64,000 bases of DNA, from the NCBI GenBank assembly GCA_033060915.1, contig CM065389.1, forward strand, positions 24,698,501 through 24,762,500, read 5' to 3'. Made by a program: the position numbers and the translations under genes. The notes beneath the pieces were generated by a model. That model had not been told where the DNA came from, made no database searches, and was given only the letters and a program-made list of their open reading frames with translations. This document shows, piece after piece, positions 11,710 to 23,300 of the stretch; positions within the stretch are counted from its first letter, which is position 1, and each line of letters begins with the position of its first letter. Origin of the DNA: Euryodendron excelsum. Lineage: Eukaryota > Streptophyta > Magnoliopsida > Ericales > Pentaphylacaceae.

Positions 11710-12216
11710 CCTAAGAAGCATGGATATAGACACGCAACACGGACATGACACGACAAAAACACGCCGACATGGCAATTTTCAAAAAATACAGAACATGACA
11801 TGACGGGGACATAGCAAAATTATATGCTATATTTATATGTCATATATAGAAATATGTTACTCCAAGGTAATAAAAAAATGCAAAATAACATCAATTAAAA
11901 TTGAAAACCATGTATTTTATAGTTTAAACATCGAATTAGGTATAAAATCACATTATTTTTATTTTACAAATGGGCTAGAAGTTATTTTTTTCAAATTTGC
12001 AACATGTTTCATATGTGCAAGTGCTGGACACGGGTGTCCAAGTGACGAACATATGAGTCCCCCAAGTGTCTGAAGTGTATTTGATTCTTAAATAATAAAT
12101 TATAGGACACGTTTAAATGCGTGTCCGACATGTGTAGGGGGAGTGTCCAACAAATGTCGTGTTCAATATGGACACAGTCACATAGCATTTTCTTAGAAGT
12201 GTCCGTGCTTCTTAGG
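11710..12216. mobile_element. Non-autonomous inverted-repeat element, TSD TGACAA
   Basis: The ends are exact inverted copies: CCTAAGAAGCA at 11710 and TGCTTCTTAGG ending at 12216. Both sides carry TGACAA (11704-11709 and 12217-12222). The subterminal regions are full of GACACG and CGTGTCC words in opposite orientations, so each end can fold on the other. There is no transposase. This is a MITE-type element of 507 bp. The superfamily is not decided: a 6-bp repeat does not match the usual 8 bp of hAT or 9 bp of Mutator, so the true duplication may be longer and decayed. Confidence 0.75.
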
Positions 12217-12222
12217 TGACAA

Positions 12223-14382
12223 CCACTTGAAGTGAAACACGTGAAAACAAGGGCTTTTCCATGTAGAATTGCTTTAAAACTGCAAGCCCACCATACAATA
12301 AGGCACACCATACAATAAGGCAGGTCCATAAAACAAGCTGTCCATGCACTGTATAGATTGGCCGTATGGGTGACTGCTTGGTTCATGTATGATTTGCATG
12401 TCTTTAACTTTTTGTAATGTATTCCTCTCGCTAAGTTATAGTACTGCCTCTGGGAAAAGAAAACTGAAGAAAACTATGAAGTAGGAGAAAGAAGAGAGAA
12501 GGAGAGAACAGGAGGAAAATCAACCAATTGATTTTGACGCGGCCTTGTTCAGATCACTACTCTGATATGATGATACAGAAGTGCGTATAAGCAAAAGAGA
12601 GCAAAGAGGGAGGGACTGGGGAAAACAGCAGATAGAGGACCCTTTGATGGGTTAGCATCCTGTAGATTTTATTTTCTGTTATTAATCATTATTAATAACA
12701 TATTTGATCTTCACTACAAAAAATATTCTCAGTACTTTTCTTGATGAATCGAATAGGAGCTCTGAATTCCCTTCTGAGTTCTAGATGAAACAGCTCATGA
12801 GCAGATATTAAAATTTGAATCCAACATTTTTTTGTACTTCAGAAAACTGTATGAAATGTTGCCTAATCAAATCAAACCTTATGGACCTCACCAAAGACTA
12901 GAGGATGAAACTCTTGTGGAGAACTCTGGCTAGTCAGATGCTGTTGTTAGCATCTCTTTGGCTGGCAACCTAGGAAACACAGACACTTTTAACAAGATGC
13001 CATGTCCGACGCGGACACACCCTAACATGTGTCAGACATGAATTTGGACGTGTCTTTGGACTCTTGGGGACACACATGTCCGTTAGTCGGACACAAGTGT
13101 TTGGCCAAGCAGGGGACATGACAACTTGCAAGTTTGAAGAAAATAACATGGAATTCAATTGTAAAATAAAAACAAAGTTGTTATATACCTGGTATGACGT
13201 TTAAGTTATGGAATACATGATTTTGAATTTTAGTTTTTTTTTTTTTTTTTTGCAATTTTTCATTATCTTTGAGTAAAATATTGCTATATTATAAAATATA
13301 AAAAATATATAGAACATAAAAAAATATATAGAATATATAGAATCTAATGACAATCATTCTAATTTAATATATATGTAGCGTACGGATATGCACTTGAAAT
13401 CTGGTTAAAAATTTATTACATGTTGAAAATTTACTAGATAATTCATTTGATATCAGGAATATACTAAAATCATTGATATGTGATTAAAAGCATGGCCTAT
13501 AATGTTGGTACCATTGGTTTAAGCAGTTTTCTCAAACTATATTTTGCTGCTTTTAGGTCTCCAAGGATCATTTTCATGTCTGCGAAATCTGAGTTTTCAT
13601 TTGATTTGATGGAGTATATGACACTATAGATAGGTGACGAAAGGAGGTTGTGCTGATTGGGATTCAATGGTTAGTTAAGTTGATTGGATCTCACTGAATC
13701 CTATGTAACAATAGTTTCTTCTTCCAAATCTGAGTGCATTTCCATTTGTGGTTATAATATGTATATTTTTTTTCTTCCTGTTTCATTCCACCATGTAGTC
13801 TATAAATGTGTGTCCTTTCTTCTTTTTCTGGAATACATGGACATGATACCTTAAACTATGGTATGCAATCAAGCTTTTCCATGTGTTTCTTGTTCTTGGT
13901 TCTCAGCTGTTGATCTCCAGATGATTGTTTAGTTTCTTGCTGTAAAAACTTACTCTGCTTCCATATTGGCTCTTTGACTATGTCAAATTGTGTGTGGATT
14001 TATGTGTCTTGGTGTATAGTAGGGGTAGTACTAGAGAGTTCAGAGTCCTTTGCATCAGATGTAATCTTCACTTGTATCCCACCTCTTGTATTCAATAGGT
14101 GGGCCCATTGTATGCAAGCGTGTTTTTTTTTTCAAATTTATAACATTGGCGATCATAAAAAATAGATTTATGATTTTCCAAGCAATTCTCAAATTAGAGA
14201 TTTCTAGTGAAGTTATGGTGAAGCAAAAATATCTTAATTACCGAAATTTTATTTCTAAAGAAATTAAAGTGAGAGTAACACTAGGGCTCTCTCTCTCTCT
14301 CTCTCACTCTCATATACCCATGGAGACATGTCTTCATTTTTATATCTTCTGATTGCTTAATAAGATATTATTGTATCTGCAG
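12223..14382. other. Non-coding stretch upstream of APC5 terminal exons
   Basis: No exon was recognised, although APC5 middle exons would be expected here. A related partial copy of the GACACG-rich element lies at about 12970-13160. A poly-T run lies near 13228-13250, AT-rich DNA spans 13255-13370, and a (CT)n run lies near 14287-14306. Confidence 0.5.
12970..13160. repeat. Partial relative of the GACACG-rich inverted-repeat element
   Basis: The segment carries the same CATGTCCGACGCGGACAC and GACACACATGTCC type of words in opposite orientations as the element at 11710-12216. It lacks a clear matching right end and looks truncated. Confidence 0.5.
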
Positions 14383-17300
14383 AAGCCTTCACTGCTCTTA
14401 AAATTGCAGAGGAGAAGTTTTTGTCTGTGTCAAAATCTCGAATACTGCTGCTAAAACTGCAGTTGCTACATGAGCGTGCTTTACATCGGTAAGTTATTAA
14501 CTGCGGCTTGGAATCTCTTTTTGTATACTAAATAAAATCATGGCATCGGCTTGTTTGAAAATTCTTTAAGATATTTTTGGTATGATGCTGAGAGTCTTGC
14601 AGGGGACATTTGAAACTGGCTCAGCAATTATGTGATGAGCTTGGAGTTTTGGCATCTTCTGTAACTGGTGTGGACATGGAACTGAAGACAGAAGCAAGCC
14701 TTCGCCATGCTCAAACATTGCTTGCTGCAAACCAGTTTAGTGAGGTCTACTATTTTTGTGTGCACTAAACTACTTAGCATATAGTTTATTCGTTTCATTT
14801 TAATGAAGAGTAAAGATGTAAATGAATGATGGTGCTATTGGTTATCCTTTGTCTCCTGCTATCGTATTTTTGTGGGTGTTGATGATGAAGAGGAGGATAA
14901 ATACTAGATTACTAGAAGGGGTTGTTAGTTCGGATATCTTGCTGCACTATTTTTTTCCGTCCAAATCTTGCCACACTATACATTGGGGTATATTGTGAAA
15001 TGCTGTAAGGAAAAACAATTTATGTATATTAATTGGTGGACAATAAGAAATTAATCTGTAGGCAGTGTTGTCAGCTGGTTTTTAGAGTTTTAGGTGGAGT
15101 TTTAACAGGTGAGAAATGCACACTTCAATTCAGAAAATTTAGGGTGGTGGACTAGCTTGCCCTTTTGACTTGTCATTACTTTGGCTTCATTATCTGTACC
15201 ACGGTTAGTTGCAAACTTGGTAGTCTCTGGAGATCAAAGAAACAATAGTTGCCAGGTTTACTTTAGATGCTGGTCTTCTTTTATTTAATTATTTGTAACC
15301 TTCCAAATTGGTGTTTCCCACTTACTGTTCAATGAACTTGTGTCCATTAAAACAAAGCTGGCAGCTTGAAGCATGTAAAGGTTGATTGACATTCATTGGA
15401 GAAATGCCATAGAAGAAGTTTATGTTCATTCTTTACAATTGAAACTTAGTTAGCAAAATAGTTACTTAACAGGTATCTGAAGCTTATCAGCAGTCAATGG
15501 GCTAGGTGCACATCACAAGAGGTTCCCCACTACCCCATGAGCCTATGTTACCCCCAACATTATGAACACTAAATGCCCTAGGCCGCCCGAAGAAGGCTTT
15601 TGATGTGACTAACCCAATTTGCTTCTTCCAGTTCCATAAGCTTTGTCGTTCATTCTGATGCATGATATTCTTTGCAGGCCGCAGCTGTTGCACACTCCCT
15701 CTTCTGCATGTGTTACAAATTCAATATGCAAGTTGAAAATGCAACCATTCTTTTGTTGCTTGCCAAGATCCGCAAGGTTCAACAAAATTCTAGATTTGGG
15801 GATTGTACTGAGAGTGTTTGAGCTAGCATTCTTGTTTGTCAATCAATAATATATCAGAGGTGGACTTTACAATATGAGTAGATAAATAAATCAGCATTCA
15901 TTTACATAAGTAACTTAAAATGTCCAAGGCCTATGGTGTTCAAGCTGATTGGTTGAATTGCAGAAGCACAGATGTTACACGATACGAATACGCAGATATG
16001 AATACGCAGATACGGTAATTTTAAAAAAGGTTCAAGAGATGACACTGAGGAGAGTACACAACAAATAAATTTATATTTTTATAGGGTAAATATTTATTGT
16101 CCCTTCAACTTTGCTTCCGATTTTAAGTCATTTCTCAACTTTGATTTTTTTTATTTAAATCCTCTAACTTTTGAAAGAAAGTCAATGTGGTGCAACTTTT
16201 CAAAATAAGAAAAAAAAAAATTAAAGATTAATTATATTTTGACCCTCTAAACTATAGCTTAATGTTACTTTATCCCTATTGAACTAAAAATAGTTACATT
16301 TTTACCATCATAAAATTTAAAATTAGGGGTTTATTTGGTCAAAATTCTATACTGATCTTTGAAGCAAAGAGCAAAAAAGCATAATTGGCCATCTCAAAAT
16401 GTCTAAAAAAAGGGCCAAAATGATCCATAAAATCTTGCTTTTGTAAACCACCAATTATTGGCCCTACCAATATCAAGGAGATTATTGAAACTATACATTT
16501 GTTAACCCAAGACAAAAATATTGTATTGTAGTGTTAAATTTGTTTGTTTTGTTTATAGTGCCAATACGAACTTAAATTCTAATAGTTTAGGGATAAAAAT
16601 GTAACAACTTTTAGTTTAGTGAAACTGAATCATAGTTGAAAGGATCAAACTGTAATTAATCTTTAATTTTTCTAACCTATTTTAAAATGTTGGACGACAT
16701 TGACTTCTTTTTAAAAGTTGGAGGGTTTAAATAGGTGAAATCAAAGTTAAGGGATGACATTGAAATCTAAGGTAAAATTAGAGGGACAAAATGATTGTTT
16801 ACCCATTTTTTTTTATGTATATGTGAAATAATAAGTATTTTTTTTCACATTACAAATACATTTATATTTTATTATATCCAAGGACAAAAAAACCATTTTG
16901 CACTTTTTATTTATTGGGAAGTGTGAACAAAAAAAAATCTGATATCTATTTTAAAAAGTTCTATTCATAAGCAAATTGGAAGTTTTGGGTTTTAGAATTT
17001 TTAAAATTAAAGAGTCTCAATTAGGGTTTAATAGGGGTATCAATCCACAAATTTTTTTTAATTTATCATTGGATCCCAAGTTACTTTTTTCAAACTTGCA
17101 ATGTGTTTCAAGTGTGCCAAACCGACGGAAACGTTTATCCTCCAAAAATGTCCAAAGCATTCTAGTTCTAAAAAATTTAAAAAATATTAGGACATTTTTT
17201 GATGCGTGTCCAATACTTGTTGGTAAGTTTCAGATGAGTGTCAGTGTCAACACTTGTCCAACATGGATAGGGCACCTTCTTAGATATATATGTACAACTT

Positions 17301-20300
17301 AGATTTGAATCTTGCTATATATTTTTTCACTTGAATTTTTTCTCATAATATGTCCCCATCATGAAATAACTCAACATTTAATTTGTATAGTTTCTATTGC
17401 TTGTTTAATGCTCTAAATTTTAAACAGCTGCATACTTGATTTATTTTGCTTTGGTTGCTTTTTGATTTGAAAAAATGTGGAGGCAAAACTTGTCTTACCC
17501 AAAAAAAAAAACAAGGTAAAACGTTTCTCATTTTTTGTTATCAGAGATCAGGCAATGCTGTTTTAGGAATTCCCTATGCCTTGGCAAGCCTCTCGTTTTG
17601 CCAATCATTTAACTTAGATCTTCTCAAAGCCTCAGCTACACTCACGTTGGCTGAACTGTGGCTGTCACTTGGATCAAACCATGCAAAACGGGCATCAACC
17701 CTTACACATCGTGCTCTTCCAATAATTCTTGGTCATGGAGGTTTGGAGCTGCATGCTCGGGCCTTTATTGCTGAAGCAAAATGCTATCTATCAGATCCAA
17801 GCTCTTCAGGTAGTGCATTGCCTTTTCTCGTCTCCGTTTGAACTTTTACATGTCTTGTTACTTGCTCACATATTTTGTTATATCAACAACATTAGATGTT
17901 GAATAAGTTGTGAAGTGTATGCCCACCCATATTTATTCAAAGAGTGAAGAGAGAGAATAGAATGAGAGGGAAGCATACGAGTCGGTCTCAAGATAGCTAA
18001 TTCTTTTATTTATTATAAAACCTTTAAATATATGAAAGCACAAAAACATTCCAACTACACAAGTCATATTTAACACTCCCCTCAAGTTGGAGCATAGATA
18101 TTCATCATGCCGAACTTGTTACGAAGATTTGAAAAATAACTATTATATAAGTTTTGGTGAGGACATGTCCTGTTTTTTCGCGAGATCGGACATATGAAGT
18201 TACAATTTGTTTCTCCACTACCATATCATCCACAAAGTGATAGTCCGCCTCAACATGTTTGATCCACTCATGAAACACTGGATTACTAGCGAGTGCATGG
18301 TGGCTTGATTATCAGAAAACATCTTCATAGGCTTACTACGAGTAACACTCATCTAAGGGTAGCCATCACTGCCCGGCCCAGGCCCGATGGGCTTTGACTG
18401 GTTGAAGGGCCTGGCTAGGCCTGCCCATAGCTAGTTTTTGAAGCCTATGCCCGGCTCACAAGCCTAGAAATTTGGGCTTGGGAGCCGCAGGTTGGGCTTG
18501 GCCCTTCCTGGCCTAAATATGGGCTCTTTCATTAGATTCAAAATTTGCTAAAAAATAAAAAAACTATAATACAAAGTTTGAAAGTTCATCATATCAATTA
18601 GAGTTGCACCATTTGAATTTAGATAATGAGACAAAAACTTTATTGATAAAAATTAATACATAGTTACATCCATTATGTCGTTATTGAAGGTGAGGAACTG
18701 CATCAAGACCAGGAAGTATGTCCCAACAAGGTTGGCACATATAAATCCATCAGTCATTTGGATTTCACTACCCAAAAAAAAAATATTTACATTGAAATAT
18801 AAAAATAGTACATCAATTAAATGTTCTTCATCAAGTGAACTATCTGCAATCTATGATGCTCTTCCTAATGATAAGTTCTGCATTTCTTCTGCAAGTGATC
18901 TGCTAACTCCCAATCTTTCAAGCAAATTAACACTTTAATAGTTTTTGGATTTAGGATGCTTCGCTTCCTGGAGAGGACATGAACTCCTGCAAGAATAGGT
19001 TGATCAAGAAAACATTGCAGTTCTAAAGAATTACTAGCAAATGTAGAATAACTCATTTTCATTGTTTTACTCTTAGAAATTTATAAAGCTCTAGTATGAA
19101 GGGCAAAGAGGATAAGCTCCTTTGCAGGCACTACTAGTTCAGAGAGCCTATTTTGACATATGATATTTTTATAATATTCGTATCATTTAAATAGTTTTGC
19201 TCTTACTGATTTTATCCATTTTTTTTTATCATTATCATTTTGTAAGTTACATCTAAACAGCTATCTAAAAGTTCAAATTTAAACATAGGGTCCATTACAA
19301 CGGCCATCTTTGCTTTCAAGGCATCTTCAAACTCATCTAAAATTTTGAAACTTTTAATGCCAAACAACCATTAGTCAATTGAATTAATAAAAGACAATAT
19401 GTTGGATAATAAATGTCACAAAAATTTTTGGTTGAACTGTCACAAACTTTTAATTTTTTTTCACAATTTCTATAATGGTCCAATCATATTCGTTATGTGG
19501 GAGTAGAGGGCAATGATGAATGTTTTGTAATTGTTCACTCAATATAATTCTAAAGCTTTTTATTTTTTATTTTTTATTGCTAATCTTGGAAGATCATTTG
19601 TCGAGTTCCACCTTTGAGGTAAGTCAAAGTTTATATTTTTTCTCCTCATTTTTTTTGTTGTACATCATTTTTTATACGGTTCATATATTATTCGGGAAGA
19701 ATTAATAGTATATACAACATTTTGTATATTTATAACCGAGTGATATAATACTTGTAAACCATCTTGTACAATTAAATTTAAAATATGTGCACAATAGCAC
19801 AATTGAAATAATTTTTCTATGTTTCAGCCAAATCATTATTTGTAGCATTATCTAATGTAGTTAAAAATATTTTATCTTTTGTACCCCATGCTTGAAGTTT
19901 GTCAATTATAACATTCCTATTTTAAAAAGTCGAAGTGAAAACTAGGGTTAAAAAGACAAACAAGAAGAAGAGGCAGAGAGAAGTTGAAGAGTAAGAAGAA
20001 AACGTTTAGGGTAACTTATCTGTATCCCTACTCATCATATATATAGAGAGATAACAAAGTAGACCAATAAGACGAAACTACCCCTTATACAAAATAACAC
20101 TCTACTCTCCCCCTCAAGCCGGAGCATACAAATCGAACATGCTCAGTTTGAAACTCAAAGACCGAAAAGGAGAGCGAGCTAGTGGCATCGTAAGGATATC
20201 AACCAATTGAGAGTTTGAACGAACATATCTATTTGCGTAGCGAAAGACCTTGATTGAAGTGACAATTAACTTCAATATGTTTAGTGCGTTCATGAAAAGA

Positions 20301-23300
20301 TAGATTATTGGTGATAAAGATAGTAGCTTGATTGTTACAAAACATGGACGTCGGAGTAGGAACAGAAATTCCAAAAGTCCTAAAGCAATGAGTGGACCCA
20401 TATCCTCTCAGAAGCAGTATGAGCTATAACTCAATACTTAGCTTTAGAACTAGAATGAATAACGATTTGTTTCTTATTTCGCCACGTAACAAGATTGTCA
20501 CCAACAAAGGTACAATAACCAGAAGTCGAGCGAGGATTAGTGTGTCTACTAGCCCAATCAGCATCACTAAACTCAATAATTGATAACGAAGTAGAGGGCC
20601 GATACAACAAACCACGACGTGGTGCACCCTTTAAATAGTGCAAAATTCGACAGACAACAGCTAAGTGTGGATCATGAGGAGCATGCATAAATTGACTCAA
20701 CGCTAACAGTATAAGTAATGTCTGGCCGAGTGACAGTCAAATAGATCAATTTACCAATCAAGCATCGATAACAACCAACATCAGAAAAGAGATTCCCATT
20801 TTCAACATCAAGCTTAACAGTTGGATCTATCGGAGTATTCGTTAGTCGAGAACTTAAGAAACCGGTCTCAGACAAGATATCAAGCACATGTTTTCATTGA
20901 GAAAGATAAATGCTTTGTGAGGAGCGGGCAACCTCAATCCCAAGAAAATATTGAAGAACGCCCAAATTTTTCGTATGAAATTGTGTACCCAAGTGACGCT
21001 TCAAGTCTGCAATACCAACAGAGTCACTCTTAGAAATGATAATATCATCCACATAAACGATCAAGACAATAGTGCCATCGAAAGAATGACGAATAAAGAC
21101 AGAATGATCAGAAGTAGATCATCGGAAATCATAATCAATCACAACAGCACTAAATCGATCAAACCAAGCACGAGGAGATTGCTTCAGATTGTATAAGGCC
21201 TTGTGTAGACAACAAACAAGATGGTCACTACTAGAAATAATGTAGCCGGAGATTGCTTTAGACCATATAAAGCCTTGCGTAGATGACAAATAAGATGGTC
21301 ACTACCAAAAATAATATAGCCAGGCGGCTAACCCATGTATACTACTTCTTGAAGATCGCTATGAAGAAATGCTTTCTTTATATCAAGCTAATATAAAGGC
21401 CAAGATCGAGTAACAACAACTGCCAAAAGGATGCAGACGGAATTAAGGTGAGCGATAAGAGAGAAGGTCTCAAGATAATCAACACCATACGTCTAAGTGT
21501 ATCCTTTAGCAACAGAGCTATCAAAAAGATATGTAACAGTATAAATCCAACGACAACCCATAGTATGTTTCCCAAAAGGAAGAGGAGTAAGTTCCCAAAT
21601 TTAATTAGAATGAATAGCACTTATTTCCTCATCTATAGCATGCTTCCAGCTATTCGAAGATAAAGCTTGTCGATAAGAAGAGGGAATGGAAACAAAAGAT
21701 AAGGCACAAACAAAGGAATGGAGACATGACGAGGCACGAGCATAAGATAAAAATTGGTGAATCTATATATCTTTTGCTAAAGTTTTCAGTTGGTTTTACA
21801 TTAGTTGGTTTTTTTTTCCTGGAGGCCAATCTTGATAACATTATCAGCAACTACCAGAGAGAGGCTAAATATGATATGAAGAATAATGGGAATGGCTATA
21901 TTAAACATTCATAGGAGCTCAATCTTGTCTGATAGGCTGGTCTATCAAGAGGGTACAAAAACTTGCAGACTTGCAATGTATTTTTTTAATTTCCTTAGGA
22001 GCATACGTAGCAACGGCTATATTAAACATTCATAGGAGCTCAATCTTGTCTGATGGGCTGGTCTATCAAGAGGGTACAACAACTTGCAGACTTGCAATGT
22101 ATTTTTTTTATTTCCTTAGGAGCATACGTAGCAACGGCTATATTAAACATTCATAGGAGCTCAATCTTGTCTGATAGGCTGGTCTATCAAGAGGGTACAA
22201 AAACTTGCAGACTTGCAATGTATTTTTTTTTATTTCCTTAGGAGCATACGTTGCTACCAAGCACATTGATTTTGCTTTATTTATTTATTTAGGTATCTTT
22301 GGCTTCTTTGAATTTTGGAACTATACGATTCTTTAGTGGGATTATATACTAGCAACTGGACTGTCTAGTAAAAGTTCTGTTTATCTGATTGTAATTTGAA
22401 ATTGGTAAGTTTGTTTAGCATAGTACCACTAGTAATTATAATGACATCAATCTAAGCAATATATCATAATTGAATTGCCGTAGAAGGAAGAATAAATCTT
22501 GTTGGTATTATGAGCTCACAATTCTTAATGTCACAGAGTTCATGTCTTATGTTCATCATTATAAGATTGGTAGCCATATCAAGCTCCAAAGTATTGGTTT
22601 AATATGCTTTGATCATGCTGATAACTAATCTTTTGGTCTTCACAATAGTAACTTACAGTAGAAAAATCTGGTGATCTCTGGTAGGAGTCAATAGATTCAA
22701 GTGAGGTGAGAGTTATTCTGCCTGGTTCTGGTATGTGGCTTGAAGGGTGTGGTCACTATTTGAAAACTGACATCCAAGACACACCATATATGCCTAGCTG
22801 ATTTTGATGGTTTTTGTATTTTATGATGTGTGTTCCACGAGTATAGCCAATTTTCACTCCTGATTTTTCTGGTAATAGCTTCTGATTTATACTGAGTTTG
22901 AAATGTTGGGTGTGGGCAAGTGTAAAAAGTCAAGACAATTATCACAACAACCATCAATAACCATCAAACACCCCACAACAACACCCCCCCCCCCCAAAGG
23001 TGCGCTTTCCTCCTCTCTCACACCCACCCACATTTCAGTACAAAAAGAACGATGATTTAACTTGTGCTGTAGTCATATTTCGCTCCTTTGTGCAAGCTTC
23101 TGAAATGGTTTTTTATTCTTCTTGTACGTTCTCCAGTTTTTGAAGATTCTAGGGTGGTGCTGGATCCCTTAAGGCAAGCTGCTGAAGAGCTTCAAAAATT
23201 AGAGGTCAGTTGATTTCTTAGTTTAAATATATGAATTTTCAGCGTTTGTATTTGCTAAAATGCGGCGTCATTCTGTGGAATTGGGAACAGCTCATCTCCA

